The notes under the pieces were generated by a model, which had not been told where the DNA came from, did no database searches, and saw only the letters and a list, made by a program, of their open reading frames with translations. This document shows positions 1 through 9,820 of a stretch of DNA of 64,000 nt, in pieces. The DNA is taken from positions 62,001-126,000 of the forward strand of contig JADMKK010000041.1 in the NCBI GenBank assembly GCA_015478895.1. Direction: 5' to 3'. This stretch comes from Comamonas sp. (GTDB lineage: Bacteria; Pseudomonadota; Gammaproteobacteria; Burkholderiales; Burkholderiaceae_C). Each line of letters begins with the position of its first letter. Within the stretch, counting starts at the first letter, position 1. Made by a program: the position numbers and the translations under genes.

Positions 1-221
1 AATGCGTAGATCAGCATCGAGCCGTGGCCGTTGGACAGAATGAAACGGTCGCGGTTGGCCCACTGGGGGTTGCTGGGGTTGTGCTGCAGGTGGCGGCTCC
101 ACAGGGCAACTGCCATGTCGGCCATGCCCATGGGGGCACCGGGGTGGCCGGAGTTAGCTTGTTGCACTGCGTCCATGGCCAAAGCGCGGATTGCGTTGGC
201 CATCATTGGGGTGTTTGCCAT
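1..221 (-). CDS. tkt: Transketolase, N-terminal part (cut by window edge)
   Basis: Thiamine-diphosphate enzyme that moves two-carbon units between sugar phosphates in the pentose phosphate or Calvin pathways. Only the first 73 codons are inside the window. The start is the ATG at 219-221, giving [19 protein letters not shown]. The segment then carries the [14 protein letters not shown] motif and a [10 protein letters not shown] stretch, both typical of the transketolase N-terminal TPP-binding domain. The gene reads out of the left edge and is divergent from murU. In related bacteria tkt often heads a gap-pgk-pyk-fba group. Here pyk and fba lie nearby but on the other strand, and pgk is 33 kb away. 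The start lacks a strong Shine-Dalgarno sequence. Confidence 0.93.
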   Translation of the reverse strand, partial: MANTPMMANAIRALAMDAVQQANSGHPGAPMGMADMAVALWSRHLQHNPSNPQWANRDRFILSNGHGSMLIYA

Positions 222-344
222 GGGAGGAAGGTTCCGGTGGGAATGATTCAAAAGATGGCGGGATTTTACCGATGTGGACTTTCTGCGGTTTCCATGCGAT
301 TACATAGCCCCCGCATGACCTAAAGTGTCACTTGCAGCGCATGC

Positions 345-358
345 CTTAACGCGTTAAG
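345..358. promoter_or_regulatory. 14-bp perfect palindrome upstream of murU
   Basis: CTTAACGCGTTAAG is a perfect palindrome centred in the tkt-murU divergent region and ends 14 bases before the murU ATG. A site like this could be an operator for either gene. I do not recognise the cognate regulator, so this is inference from symmetry and position only. Confidence 0.35.
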
Positions 359-372
359 AAATCCACTCTCCC

Positions 373-1146
373 ATGACACCTTTCAACCTCCCCGCCATGT
401 TGCTGGCCGCAGGCCGCGGCGAGCGCATGCGACCGCTGACCGACACCACGCCCAAACCCTTGCTGAACGTGCAAGGCAAGGCTTTGCTGGACTGGCACAT
501 GGCGGCGCTGCAGCGCGACGGCGTGCGCAGCGTGGTGGTCAACACCGCATGGCTGGGCGCGCAGATTCCGGCGCACCTGGATGCGCACTGGCCGCAGCAC
601 GGCATGCAACTGCAGTACTCGCACGAGCAAGATGATTTCGGCCATGCGCTGGAAACTGCGGGCGGTATTGCGCGTGCCCTGCCCTTGCTGGGCGAGGCCT
701 TCTGGCTGGCCGCGGGCGATGTATTTGCACCGGACTTTGTGTTTGACAGCGCAGAGGCACAGACATTTGCCGCATCGAACGATTTGGCCCATGTGTGGCT
801 GGTGCCCAACCCGGCGCACAACCTCAAGGGCGACTTTGGGCTGGCGGAAAGCACGCCCGGCAGCGGCACGGGCCGTGCGGTGAACTTACCGCCTGCCGAT
901 GTGGCGCGCGATCTGCGCCCGCGTTTCACCTACAGCACCATCGCCTTGCTCAAGGCAGACTTGTTCCGTGCGCCGTGGTGCGACATCGCACCGGGCAATC
1001 CGCAAGGGGTGGCCGCCCCGCTGGCACCGCTGTTGCGCCGCGCCATGGATGCCGGGCGCTGCGGGGCCACGCTCTACACCGGTCGCTGGACGGATGTGGG
1101 TACGCCCGAGCGCTTGGCGGCATTGAACACTGCAGGCAATCATTAA
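373..1146 (+). CDS. murU: N-acetylmuramate alpha-1-phosphate uridylyltransferase (MurU-type nucleotidyltransferase)
   Basis: Probably transfers UMP to MurNAc-1-phosphate to give UDP-MurNAc, the last step of the MurNAc salvage route that bypasses MurA and MurB. The 257-aa product opens with the sugar nucleotidyltransferase signature (LLAAGRGERMRPLT at 10-23, PKPLL at 27-31). It has the AAGDVF metal-site aspartate in mid-sequence and a GRWTDVGTPERL ending, as in glucose-1-phosphate thymidylyltransferase-like enzymes. Pseudomonas MurU is somewhat shorter. The partner kinase amgK is in the same window at 21757, next to lptD, which supports this call over a generic nucleotidyltransferase. The start at 373 is the first ATG and puts the signature at the usual distance. 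A long hairpin repeat follows the stop directly. Confidence 0.82.
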   Translation: MTPFNLPAMLLAAGRGERMRPLTDTTPKPLLNVQGKALLDWHMAALQRDGVRSVVVNTAWLGAQIPAHLDAHWPQHGMQLQYSHEQDDFGHALETAGGIARALPLLGEAFWLAAGDVFAPDFVFDSAEAQTFAASNDLAHVWLVPNPAHNLKGDFGLAESTPGSGTGRAVNLPPADVARDLRPRFTYSTIALLKADLFRAPWCDIAPGNPQGVAAPLAPLLRRAMDAGRCGATLYTGRWTDVGTPERLAALNTAGNH

Positions 1147-1236
1147 AAAAGGGAGCTACTTGCCGTTGATGAGCAAGCATTTCAATATGAAAACTATGTG
1201 AAATGCTTGAAAACACACGGCAAGCAGCTCATATTT
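1146..1236. repeat. Long-type intergenic hairpin repeat (copy 1)
   Basis: Sits between murU and pepP. The outer arms are GAGCTACTTGCCGT and ACGGCAAGCAGCTC. The inner stem is AAGCATTTCA paired with TGAAATGCTT, around a core containing ATGAAAA. The left arm is preceded by an A-run. It belongs with the copies at 11091, 22861, 38880 and 54533. It can fold into one long stem and may act as a partial terminator between two genes read in the same direction. Confidence 0.8.
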
Positions 1237-1281
1237 CCTAGAACACGCAACGCCGTATTGGCCGCGCATTACGATGCTGGT

Positions 1282-2664
1282 ATGACCTCTGTTTACGCAC
1301 AACGCCGCGCCCGTCTGGCTGCCCAGCTGGGCGATGGCGGTATTGCCATCATTCCCACCGCCCCTGAGCGTGGCCGCAACCGCGACAACAGCCATCTGTA
1401 CCGCCACGACAGTTACTTTTACTACCTGACCGGCTTTACAGAACCGAATGCGTGTCTGGTGCTCAAGGCCGATGGCAGCAGCACGCTGTTTTGCCAGCCC
1501 AAGGACCTGGAGCGCGAAATCTGGGACGGTTACCGCCTCGGCCCTGAAGCTGCTGCTGGCACGCTGGGCGTGAGCGATGCCGCCTCCATCGACGACATCG
1601 ACACCCGCTTGCCGCGCCTGCTGGAAAACCAGACTACGGTCTGGTGGCCGTTTGCCACGCACGAGGGCTTGGCCGCGCGCGTGGAGGCTTGGCTACAGCA
1701 AGTGCGCAACCGCACCCGTGCGGGCGCACTGTGCCCCAGCCAGCAAGGCGATGTCTGCACGCTGCTCGATGAAATGCGCCTCATCAAAGACGCGCACGAG
1801 CTGACCATCATGCGCCGCGCCGGCCAGATCAGCGCGCAAGCCCATATCCGCGCCATGCAGCGCAGCGCCCGCATGCTGCGTGCGGGTGAAGATTGCCGCG
1901 AATACCACCTGGATGCCGAACTGCTGCACGAATTCCGCCAGGGCGGTGCCAACGGCGTGGCGTATGACTCCATCGTGGCCGCTGGCCCCAACGCCTGCGT
2001 GCTGCACTACCGGGCAGGCAACACGCCGGTGCGCGCGGGCGACCTGGTGCTGATTGATGCCGGTTGTGAGCTGGAGGGCTACGCCAGCGACATCACCCGC
2101 ACCTTCCCGGTCAATGGCACGTTCACCGGGCCGCAGCGCGATTTGTATGACCTGGTGCTGGAAAGCCAGAATGCCGCAGTGGCCGCCACCAAGGCGGGCA
2201 ACCGCTTTAGCGATGCGCACGACGCCACCGTGGCCGTGCTGGCGCAGGGCATGCTGGATGTGGGGCTGCTGGACAAATCCAAGTACGGCAACGCCCAAGA
2301 CGTCATCGACCAGCGCGCCTACTTCCAGTTCTACATGCACCGCACCGGCCACTGGCTGGGCATGGATGTGCATGACTGCGGCAGCTATGTCGAACCCACA
2401 GAAATTACCCAAAGCACACAGACTACCGATGCTTTGACGGGCCAGGTCACCACCACCCGCCCCAGTCGCATCTTGCGCGCCGGCATGGTGACCACCATCG
2501 AGCCGGGCATTTACGTGCGCCCTGCCCCTGGTGTGCCTGAACAGTTCCATCACATCGGCATTCGCATTGAAGACGACGCCGTCGTGACCGAGTCCGGCTG
2601 TGAACTGATCACCCGCGACGTGCCTGTTGAGGCCGACGCCATTGAAGCGCTGATGCGCGATTAA
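1282..2664 (+). CDS. pepP: Xaa-Pro aminopeptidase (M24B)
   Basis: Cytosolic metallopeptidase that removes an N-terminal residue next to proline. The 460-aa product has the aminopeptidase P N-terminal domain (RDNSHLYRHDSYFYYLTGF) and a C-terminal pita-bread fold. The metal ligands are visible: Asp in LIDAGCEL near 258, Asp in SDITRTFP, His in HRTGHWLGMDVHD near 353, Glu in TIEPGIY near 406, and Glu in RIEDD. The frame is open upstream to 1198, but that part overlaps the hairpin repeat and does not look like protein. MTSVYAQRRARL at 1282 matches the way family members begin. The gene ends 17 bases before pyk, so the two may be cotranscribed. Confidence 0.92.
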   Translation: MTSVYAQRRARLAAQLGDGGIAIIPTAPERGRNRDNSHLYRHDSYFYYLTGFTEPNACLVLKADGSSTLFCQPKDLEREIWDGYRLGPEAAAGTLGVSDAASIDDIDTRLPRLLENQTTVWWPFATHEGLAARVEAWLQQVRNRTRAGALCPSQQGDVCTLLDEMRLIKDAHELTIMRRAGQISAQAHIRAMQRSARMLRAGEDCREYHLDAELLHEFRQGGANGVAYDSIVAAGPNACVLHYRAGNTPVRAGDLVLIDAGCELEGYASDITRTFPVNGTFTGPQRDLYDLVLESQNAAVAATKAGNRFSDAHDATVAVLAQGMLDVGLLDKSKYGNAQDVIDQRAYFQFYMHRTGHWLGMDVHDCGSYVEPTEITQSTQTTDALTGQVTTTRPSRILRAGMVTTIEPGIYVRPAPGVPEQFHHIGIRIEDDAVVTESGCELITRDVPVEADAIEALMRD

Positions 2665-2681
2665 AAAGAATCGAGACACCT

Positions 2682-4133
2682 ATGGAAATGCAAGAACTCT
2701 ATATCCGCCGTGCGACCAAGATCGTCGCCACCCTGGGCCCGGCATCGAGCGACCCGGAATTGCTGGCTAAGATGATCGCCACCGGCGTGAACGTGGTGCG
2801 CCTGAACTTCAGCCACGGCACCGCGCAAGACCATATTGATCGCGCCAACACCGTGCGCGCCGCCGCCCAGCGCGTGGGCCGCGAAGTGGCCATCATGGCC
2901 GACCTGCAAGGGCCCAAGATTCGCGTTGGCAAATTTGCCGAAGGCAAGGTCATGCTGGTGGATGGCGCAGCGTTTGTGCTGGATGCCTCGCGCACTGAGC
3001 TGGGTGATATCCACGGCGTGGGCCTGGATTACAAGGAACTGCCGCGCGATGTCAAAGCCGCTGACGTGCTGCTGCTCAACGATGGTTTGATCGTGCTGAC
3101 GGTGACCCGCGTTTTGGGCGAGGCCGTGCACACCACCGTGACGATTGGCGGCGAGCTGTCCAATAACAAGGGCATCAACAAGCAAGGCGGTGGCCTGACT
3201 GCGCCTGCGCTGACGGCCAAGGACATGGAGGACATCAAAACCGCCATGGCGCTGGGGGCCGACTATGTGGCGGTGAGCTTTCCCAAGAACGCCACCGACA
3301 TGGAAATGGCGCGCCAGCTGTGCACCGTGGCCTGCGCGGGCACCAACCACCGCCCAGGTCTGATTGCCAAGATTGAGCGCGCCGAAGCCATTCCTTTGCT
3401 GGCAGAAATCCTGCATGTCTCCGACGGCATCATGGTGGCGCGTGGCGACTTGGCGGTGGAGGTGGGCAACGCCGCCGTGCCTGCGCTGCAAAAAAAGATG
3501 ATCCGCATGGCGCGCGAGATGGACAAAGTGGTCATCACCGCCACGCAAATGATGGAGAGCATGATCACCAACCCTGTGCCCACGCGTGCCGAAGTCAGCG
3601 ACGTGGCCAATGCCGTGCTGGACGGCACCGATGCGGTGATGCTCAGCGCCGAAACCGCGGCCGGCCGCTATCCGCTGGAGACCATTCGCGAAATGGCCAA
3701 GATCTGCGCGGCCGCCGAAGCCGCAGAAGACCGCAGCCAAGATGGTCAGTTTGGTGACCGTGAATTCACCCGCATCGACCAGGCCATCGCTTTGGGCGCA
3801 CTGTTTACCGCCAACAAGCTGGGCGCCAAAGCCATTGTGGCCATGACCGACAGCGGCTCCACCGCACTGTGGATGAGCCGCCACCGCATCCATATTCCGA
3901 TCTACGCGCTGACGCCCAAGGTCAGCACCCAGCGCCGCATGGCCCTGTTTCGCAATGTGCGACCGCTGCTGATGGATACGAGTGCGGAACGCGACAAGGC
4001 GCTGGTACAGGCCGAAGGCCATCTGCGCATGCGCGGCATTGTGCAGGCGGGCGACGTCTACGCCATTACGTGTGGTGAGCCGATGGGGCAGCCCGGCGGC
4101 TCCAATATGCTGCAGATTTGCCGCGTGCAGTAA
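2682..4133 (+). CDS. pyk: Pyruvate kinase
   Basis: Converts phosphoenolpyruvate and ADP to pyruvate and ATP in lower glycolysis. The 483-aa length is typical. Seen in the sequence: RRATKIVATLGPAS at the N-terminus, NFSHG at 42-46, ADLQGPKIRVG, the substrate and metal loop around IAKIERAEA and VARGDLAVEVG, and the conserved ITATQMMESM, PTRAEVSDVANAVLDG and SAETAAGRYP block. The C-terminal regulatory domain follows (VAMTDSGSTA). The ATG follows GACACCT weakly. The gene lies between pepP and fba on the same strand, and the glycolytic neighbours support the call. Confidence 0.96.
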   Translation: MEMQELYIRRATKIVATLGPASSDPELLAKMIATGVNVVRLNFSHGTAQDHIDRANTVRAAAQRVGREVAIMADLQGPKIRVGKFAEGKVMLVDGAAFVLDASRTELGDIHGVGLDYKELPRDVKAADVLLLNDGLIVLTVTRVLGEAVHTTVTIGGELSNNKGINKQGGGLTAPALTAKDMEDIKTAMALGADYVAVSFPKNATDMEMARQLCTVACAGTNHRPGLIAKIERAEAIPLLAEILHVSDGIMVARGDLAVEVGNAAVPALQKKMIRMAREMDKVVITATQMMESMITNPVPTRAEVSDVANAVLDGTDAVMLSAETAAGRYPLETIREMAKICAAAEAAEDRSQDGQFGDREFTRIDQAIALGALFTANKLGAKAIVAMTDSGSTALWMSRHRIHIPIYALTPKVSTQRRMALFRNVRPLLMDTSAERDKALVQAEGHLRMRGIVQAGDVYAITCGEPMGQPGGSNMLQICRVQ

Positions 4134-4274
4134 GGCCGCAGCACCCGCGCAGATAAGCATTCAGGCGATTGTCCAAGACCATCGCCTTGATGAAGCTTGC
4201 GCGGTTAAAATCCAGAGTTACCAAGCAGTTACCACTGCCCGCATTTATCTTCCAACTCTTACCGGACTTGACCC

Positions 4275-5339
4275 ATGCCTTTGATCTCGATGCGCGAAAT
4301 GCTCGACCATGCCGCTGAAAACGGCTATGGCATCCCTGCTTTTAACGTCAACAACCTGGAGCAAGTCCAGGCGGTGATGTCGGCTGCTGACGAGGTGGGC
4401 GCGCCCGTGATCTTGCAAGCCAGCGCAGGCGCCCGTAAGTACGCCGGCGAGCCTTTCATCAAGCACCTGATTCAGGCGGCTGCCGAGATGTACCCGCACA
4501 TCCCCCTGGTCATGCACCAGGACCACGGCACCACGCCTGACATCTGCCAGGGCGCGCTGAATCTGGGCTTTGGCTCGGTGATGATGGATGGTTCTTTGCT
4601 GGGTGACGGTAAGACCCCTTCGTCCTTCGAATACAACGTGGATGTGACCAAGCAGGTCGTGGCCATGGCCCACGCTATTGGTGCGACGGTAGAAGGCGAG
4701 CTGGGTTGCCTGGGCAACCTGGAAACCGGCGAAGCCGGTGAAGAAGACGGCATTGGCGCAGAAGGCAAGCTGGACCACAGCCAGATGCTGACCGACCCCG
4801 AAGAAGCCGCCATCTTTGTGCGCGAAACCCAGCTCGATGCCTTGGCGATTGCCATCGGCACCAGCCATGGTGCGTACAAGTTCAGCCGCCCCCCTACCGG
4901 TGACATCCTGTCAATCCAGCGCGTCAAGGAAATCCACGCCCGCATTCCCAACACCCACTTGGTGATGCACGGTTCGTCTTCAGTACCCCAAGAGTTGCTG
5001 GCCATCATCAACCAGTACGGCGGCAAAATGAAGGAAACCTACGGCGTGCCCGTCTCGGAAATTCAGGAAGCCATCAAGCACGGCGTGCGCAAGATCAACA
5101 TCGACACCGACATCCGTTTGGCGATGACCGGCGCGGTACGCAAGTTCCTGGCTGAAAACCCTGACAAGTTTGACGCCCGCGAGTGGCTCAAGCCGGCCCG
5201 TGAAGCTGCCAAACAAGTGTGCAAGGCGCGTTATCTGGAATTCGGCTGTGAAGGCCAGGGCGGCAAGATCAAGGGCTACACCCTGGAGCAAATGGCCAAG
5301 AAGTACGCAGCAGGCGAACTTTCGCAGCTGGTCAAGTGA
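4275..5339 (+). CDS. fba: Fructose-bisphosphate aldolase, class II
   Basis: Zinc-dependent aldolase that interconverts fructose-1,6-bisphosphate with dihydroxyacetone phosphate and glyceraldehyde-3-phosphate. The 354-aa protein is of the CbbA/Fba class IIB type. It has [10 protein letters not shown] at 21-30, the QDHGTTPD segment with zinc-ligand His84, [32 protein letters not shown] and NIDTDIRLA. It follows pyk after a 141-base gap that contains a weak inverted repeat (4163-4169 with 4181-4187) but no T-run. The gene probably has its own promoter there as well as read-through from pyk. A strong terminator follows. Confidence 0.96.
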   Translation: MPLISMREMLDHAAENGYGIPAFNVNNLEQVQAVMSAADEVGAPVILQASAGARKYAGEPFIKHLIQAAAEMYPHIPLVMHQDHGTTPDICQGALNLGFGSVMMDGSLLGDGKTPSSFEYNVDVTKQVVAMAHAIGATVEGELGCLGNLETGEAGEEDGIGAEGKLDHSQMLTDPEEAAIFVRETQLDALAIAIGTSHGAYKFSRPPTGDILSIQRVKEIHARIPNTHLVMHGSSSVPQELLAIINQYGGKMKETYGVPVSEIQEAIKHGVRKINIDTDIRLAMTGAVRKFLAENPDKFDAREWLKPAREAAKQVCKARYLEFGCEGQGGKIKGYTLEQMAKKYAAGELSQLVK

Positions 5340-5383
5340 TCTACCGCCAATACTAAGCCGACTGCTGGCTTAATTTTTGCATA

Positions 5384-5417
5384 AAACCCGCATGGTATAG
5401 CCCAGCGGGTTTTTTTA
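5384..5417 (+). terminator. Rho-independent terminator of fba
   Basis: AAACCCGC pairs with GCGGGTTT (5384-5391 with 5405-5412), followed by a T-run of seven. It ends the pepP-pyk-fba run. Confidence 0.88.
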
Positions 5418-5495
5418 TGCTGTCAGCGCACGCACATCCGAGGCTGGTTACGCCAAAATGTTAGCTTTTGCAACAAAAACCGAGCGTGTGCTATT

Positions 5496-5540
5496 GCTGG
5501 TTCGGCATGTCCATATTGCATATCCTCATGCATAACCAGC
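5496..5540. promoter_or_regulatory. Inverted repeat in the Bug receptor promoter region
   Basis: GCTGGTT (5496-5502) and AACCAGC (5534-5540) are a perfect inverted pair. Inside them GCATAT and ATGCAT form further imperfect symmetry. The site lies 38 bases before the start of the Bug receptor gene. It could be a regulator site or a leader hairpin. No regulator gene is adjacent. Confidence 0.3.
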
Positions 5541-5577
5541 TAAAAGTTGTTCACAATTGCAGCAATAAGGATTTTTT

Positions 5578-6558
5578 ATGCCCACACACATTCTTCGTCG
5601 CACTTTAATTGCTTGCGGTGCTGCCATGCTGGCAGCCGGACCGGCCTTGGCAGATGACTCCGCGTCTTACCCGAACAAGCCTGTCACCATCGTCGTGGGT
5701 TACCCCGCAGGTGGTTCGACCGACCTGGTGGGCCGCTTGGTTGCCAATGAGATCGAAAAGCACCTGGGCCAGTCCGTCGTGGTGGAAAACCTGGGCGGTG
5801 CAGGTGGTGCGATTGGCGCGCAGAAGGTGGCCAATGCCAAACCTGACGGCTACACCTTGCTGGTGGGCGCGAACAATGAAATCGCCATTGCCAACCAGAT
5901 CAACAAGGCCATCAAGTACAAGATCGCCGACTTCACACCGATTGGTGTGGTGGCTTCGCAGCCCATGGTGCTGGTCGCTTCCGCCAAGGCGGGTGTGAAG
6001 AACACACGCGAGTTCTACGACGCTGTGAAGGCCAAGCCCTCGCAGTTCAGCTATGGCTCCTCGGGCGTGGGCACGGCCCTGCACCTGGCGGGTGAAATGA
6101 TGAAGGAGCAGGGCAAGATCGATATGCAGCACGTGCCTTACCGCGGTGTGCCGGCCCTGACCAATGACGTGATGGGCAACAACATCGAATACGGCATGTT
6201 TGTGCTGTCGTCCGGTCTGCCTCTGATCAAGGCCGGCAAGGTCACTGCAATTGCCACGACCGAGGCCAAGCGCTACGCCGCGACCCCCGACATTCCGGCG
6301 CTGGCAGAGCTGCCTGAGTTCAAGAATGTGGACATTAACTCCTGGTTCGCCATGATGGGCCCTGCCAACATGCCCGCCCCCCTGGTCGCCAAAATCAAGA
6401 CTGCTTTGGACAAGACTATGGCTGCGCCTGAGTTCCGCAAAAAGATGCAGGACGCTGGCGCTGAGGTCATGGACAGCAAGACCGACGCGAGCCAGTACAT
6501 CAACGGCGAAATTGCCAAGTACAAGAAGATCATCGACATCGCGAAGATCGAGCTGTAA
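5578..6558 (+). CDS. Bug-family (TctC-type) periplasmic solute-binding receptor
   Basis: Periplasmic binding protein of the tripartite tricarboxylate transporter family. Its likely ligands are small carboxylates, but the exact one cannot be read from the sequence. The 326-aa precursor has a signal peptide at about 1-25 (basic RRTLIAC start, hydrophobic core, ALA-DD cleavage). The family hallmark YPNKPVTIVVGYPAGGSTD follows, then VVENLGGAGGAIGA and KPDGYTLLVG. A good ribosome site, AAGGA, stands seven bases before the ATG. No TctA or TctB membrane subunits are nearby, so this is one of the orphan Bug receptors that are abundant in betaproteobacteria. The gene is a single transcription unit, with its own upstream region and terminator. 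Confidence 0.92.
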   Translation: MPTHILRRTLIACGAAMLAAGPALADDSASYPNKPVTIVVGYPAGGSTDLVGRLVANEIEKHLGQSVVVENLGGAGGAIGAQKVANAKPDGYTLLVGANNEIAIANQINKAIKYKIADFTPIGVVASQPMVLVASAKAGVKNTREFYDAVKAKPSQFSYGSSGVGTALHLAGEMMKEQGKIDMQHVPYRGVPALTNDVMGNNIEYGMFVLSSGLPLIKAGKVTAIATTEAKRYAATPDIPALAELPEFKNVDINSWFAMMGPANMPAPLVAKIKTALDKTMAAPEFRKKMQDAGAEVMDSKTDASQYINGEIAKYKKIIDIAKIEL

Positions 6559-6583
6559 CCCTGAGGCTCTCGCGCCTTAGATC

Positions 6584-6615
6584 AGCCCGCCCAGTTCCTG
6601 CTGCGCGGGCTTTTT
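6584..6615 (+). terminator. Rho-independent terminator of the Bug receptor gene
   Basis: AGCCCGC (6584-6590) pairs with GCGGGCT (6605-6611), followed by a T-run of five. Confidence 0.85.
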
Positions 6616-6675
6616 CAATGTCTGTGAGCTGTGCGAACTACCAAACATCGCTGCATGTATTCATGCAATGGCTAT

Positions 6676-9645
6676 TCAACGGGACAAATAGGCCTGCAGA
6701 TAGCGGCCCGTGTGGCTGGCCGGATTGGCGGCCACTTGCTCCGGGGTGCCGGTTGCGACCACTTGGCCACCCCCTGCGCCACCTTCAGGGCCCATGTCGA
6801 TCAGCCAGTCCGCAGTTTTGATGACATCCAGGTTGTGCTCGATCACCACAATGGTGTTGCCTGCATCGCGCAACTGGTGCAGCACTTTGAGCAGCAGTTC
6901 CACATCGGCAAAGTGCAGGCCGGTGGTGGGCTCGTCCAAGATGTACAACGTGCGCCCCGTGTCACGTTTGGAGAGTTCCTGCGCCAGTTTCACGCGCTGG
7001 GCCTCTCCGCCCGAGAGCGTGGTGGCACTTTGGCCCAGGCGGATATAGCCCAGGCCCACGTCCATCAGCGTTTGCAGCTTGCGGTGAATGCTGGGTACGT
7101 CCTGGAAGAAGGCATGGGCTTCTTCCACCGTCATCTCCAGCACATTGGCGATGTTTTTGCCCTTCCACTGCACTTCGAGCGTTTCGCGGTTGTAGCGCTT
7201 GCCGTGGCAGATATCGCAGGGCACATAGACATCGGGCAAAAAGTGCATCTCCACTTTGATCATGCCGTCGCCCTGACAGGCTTCGCAGCGGCCACCGGCC
7301 ACGTTGAAAGAAAAGCGCCCGGCCCCATAACCGCGCTCGCGCGCCATATTGGTTTCGGTAAACAGCTCGCGGATGGGCACAAACAGGCCCGTGTAGGTGG
7401 CAGGGTTGCTGCGCGGCGTGCGGCCAATGGGTGCTTGGTCAACGTTGATGACCTTGTCGAAGTGCTCCAGCCCTTCCAGCGCCTGGTGGGGTGCAGATTC
7501 TGCGCCTGCGCGATAGAGCTGGCGCGCCACTTCGGTGTACAGCGTGTCGTTCACCAAGGTCGATTTACCAGAACCCGAAACCCCCGTCACGCAGGTCAAC
7601 AAGCCCACTGGCAGCTCCACCGTCACGTTTTGCAGGTTGTGTCCGCTGGCACCGACTACGCGCAAGCTTTGCAGCGCGTGGTGGTTGACCTTGTCAGCAC
7701 CGGGCAACGTGGGAAAGCCCTTGGCTTTACCGCTGACCGCCTGCGCCACTTTCACCGGCAGCCAGGGCGTGCGCCGCTGGGGTATGGCAATGCTTCTGGC
7801 GCCCGTCAAATACTGGCCCGTGGGCGAATCAGGGTGGGCTTTGACCTGCTCAAAGGTGCCTTGTGCCATCACTTGGCCGCCGTGTACGCCCGCGCCGGGA
7901 CCCATATCGATCAGGTAATCGGCGGCACGCATCATGTCTTCATCGTGCTCGACCACGATCACGCTGTTACCAATGTCGCGCAGGTGCTGCAGCGTGGCGA
8001 TCAGGCGGTCGTTGTCGCGCTGGTGCAGGCCGATGCTGGGCTCATCAAGGACATACATCACGCCCGTCAACCCGCTGCCAATCTGGCTGGCCAGACGGAT
8101 GCGCTGTGACTCACCGCCCGATAACGTGTCGGCGCTTCGGTCCAGACTCAGGTAATTGAGCCCCACGTCCAGCAAAAAGCGCAGGCGCGCGGCAATCTCC
8201 TTGACCACTTTTTCGGCGATGTCCGCCTTGTTGCCTGCCAGTTTCAGGGTCGTGAACCACTGGTGCGCCTCTGCCAGCGTGGCGTGGCTGACTTCGTAGA
8301 TCGCACGGGCCTGATCGCCCTCGCCCAGGCGCACAAAGCGTGCTTCGCGGCGCAGGCGTGCGCCTTGGCAGTCGGGGCACGTGCGAATGCTGCGCAGCCG
8401 CTCCAGGTCGTCGCGCACGATTTGCGAATCTGTCTCGCGCAAGCGGCGCGCCATGTTGGGGATGACGCCTTCAAACGCGTGCTCTACCACCGTGGGATTG
8501 CCATCGCCTTCATAGGTAAAGGCGATTTTTTCAGTGCCCGAACCCCACAGCACCACACGCTGCACTTCGGCAGGCCAGCTTTCGAACGAGGTTTGCAGAT
8601 CTTGGCCGTAATGCGTGGCAATACTTTGCAGCAGCGTGAAGTACGTGCTGTTGCGGCTGTCCCAGCCGTGAATCGCACCATTGGCCACGCTCACCGACGG
8701 AAAAGGAATGACTTTGGCGGGATCAAAATCATGGCTCATGCCCAAGCCATCACAGGTGGGGCAAGCGCCCATCGGGGCGTTGAAGGAGAACAAGCGCGGC
8801 TCCAGCTCTTCCAGCGAGTAGGTGCACAGCGGGCAGGCAAAGCGGCTGCTGAAGGTGTGCTCCAGGCCGCTGTCCATGTCGACCGCCAACACGCGACCAC
8901 TGGAGGCTTCACCGCCAATGCGCAGCGCCGCTTCCATGCTTTCAGCCAGGCGCTGCTTCAAGTCAGCACGCACTTTGATGCGGTCAACCACCACATCAAT
9001 ATCGTGTTTCTGGTGTTTGTCCAGCGGTTGCAGATCGACCGCATCCACCACCTTCCCGTTGATGCGAAAGCGGATGTAGCCCTGCGCCTGCATCTGGGTA
9101 AACAGCTCGGCAAAGTCGCCCTTGCGGCTGCGCGCCACAGGGGCAATCAGCATGAGCTTGGTGCCTTCAGGCATGGCCAGCACGGCATCCACCATCTGAC
9201 TGATGGTCTGGGATTGCAGCGGCAGTTGGTGCTCCGGGCAATACGGCGTGCCGGCGCGCGCAAACAGCAGGCGCAGGTAGTCGTTGATTTCGGTGATCGT
9301 GCCGACGGTGGAGCGCGGATTGTGGCTGGCGGCTTTTTGCTCAATGGCAATCGCGGGCGAGAGGCCTTCGATCAAATCGACATCCGGTTTTTCCAGCTGG
9401 CCCAAAAACTGGCGCGCATAGGCCGAAAGGCTTTCCACATAGCGCCGCTGCCCTTCGGCGTACAAGGTGTCAAACGCCAGACTGGACTTGCCCGAGCCTG
9501 ATAGCCCCGTCACCACCACGAGCTGGTTGCGCGGGATGTCGATATCCAGGTTCTTCAGATTGTGCGTGCGCGCACCACGGATGCTGATGTGCGAGTGGCC
9601 CAAGACTTGGCCCAAATAGCGGCCTGTATTGTCTGGCGCGGGCAT
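6676..9645 (-). CDS. uvrA: Excinuclease ABC subunit A
   Basis: DNA-damage recognition ATPase of nucleotide excision repair; it works as UvrA2 with UvrB. The 989-aa product starts with [13 protein letters not shown] and the first Walker [10 protein letters not shown] (about 47-55). It has CxxC zinc-finger pairs in the UvrB-interaction region (CPLC to CPTC) and in the second half (CEAC to CDIC). Two ABC signatures ([12 protein letters not shown] and [12 protein letters not shown]), a second Walker A (GVSGSGKST) and Walker B segments ([20 protein letters not shown]) complete it. The frame stays open to 9831, but the upstream part overlaps a leader region and resembles no UvrA start. The ATG at 9645 is therefore preferred, without a strong Shine-Dalgarno. 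The gene is divergent from the MFS gene. Confidence 0.96.
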   Translation of the reverse strand: MPAPDNTGRYLGQVLGHSHISIRGARTHNLKNLDIDIPRNQLVVVTGLSGSGKSSLAFDTLYAEGQRRYVESLSAYARQFLGQLEKPDVDLIEGLSPAIAIEQKAASHNPRSTVGTITEINDYLRLLFARAGTPYCPEHQLPLQSQTISQMVDAVLAMPEGTKLMLIAPVARSRKGDFAELFTQMQAQGYIRFRINGKVVDAVDLQPLDKHQKHDIDVVVDRIKVRADLKQRLAESMEAALRIGGEASSGRVLAVDMDSGLEHTFSSRFACPLCTYSLEELEPRLFSFNAPMGACPTCDGLGMSHDFDPAKVIPFPSVSVANGAIHGWDSRNSTYFTLLQSIATHYGQDLQTSFESWPAEVQRVVLWGSGTEKIAFTYEGDGNPTVVEHAFEGVIPNMARRLRETDSQIVRDDLERLRSIRTCPDCQGARLRREARFVRLGEGDQARAIYEVSHATLAEAHQWFTTLKLAGNKADIAEKVVKEIAARLRFLLDVGLNYLSLDRSADTLSGGESQRIRLASQIGSGLTGVMYVLDEPSIGLHQRDNDRLIATLQHLRDIGNSVIVVEHDEDMMRAADYLIDMGPGAGVHGGQVMAQGTFEQVKAHPDSPTGQYLTGARSIAIPQRRTPWLPVKVAQAVSGKAKGFPTLPGADKVNHHALQSLRVVGASGHNLQNVTVELPVGLLTCVTGVSGSGKSTLVNDTLYTEVARQLYRAGAESAPHQALEGLEHFDKVINVDQAPIGRTPRSNPATYTGLFVPIRELFTETNMARERGYGAGRFSFNVAGGRCEACQGDGMIKVEMHFLPDVYVPCDICHGKRYNRETLEVQWKGKNIANVLEMTVEEAHAFFQDVPSIHRKLQTLMDVGLGYIRLGQSATTLSGGEAQRVKLAQELSKRDTGRTLYILDEPTTGLHFADVELLLKVLHQLRDAGNTIVVIEHNLDVIKTADWLIDMGPEGGAGGGQVVATGTPEQVAANPASHTGRYLQAYLSR

Positions 9646-9774
9646 GGGCGATGGGAATGTCGAAGCTACAGTCACGTTGGTGCAGTATGCAAAGCTAAAC
9701 CAGCCATCATAGAGATTTGAACCATCCCATGTTTGGCAACACCGTAGCCAATCGCAGACAATAAGGACTTGCTG

Positions 9775-9820
9775 GAGGCCAAGCTGCTTGGCCTCTTCTA
9801 CCGCATAGCGCGGTTTTTTT
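9775..9820 (+). terminator. Two-hairpin terminator-like element upstream of the MFS gene
   Basis: GAGGCCAAGC (9775-9784) and GCTTGGCCTC (9786-9795) form a perfect 10-bp stem. Five bases on, CCGC (9801-9804) pairs with GCGG (9810-9813), followed by seven Ts. The orientation is plus, but no gene ends before it. It could be an attenuator in the leader of the MFS gene or the end of a short RNA begun in the uvrA-MFS divergent region. The transcript itself is inferred. Confidence 0.6.

Noticed and set aside
2661-4160. 499-codon minus-strand open frame
   Set aside because: Antisense to pyk throughout, with shadow composition and no recognisable domain.
6631-8109. 492-codon plus-strand open frame, and another at 8263-9501
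   Set aside because: Both are antisense to uvrA and have the His/Ala/Gln-rich composition of a GC-rich shadow frame. No protein motif is visible.
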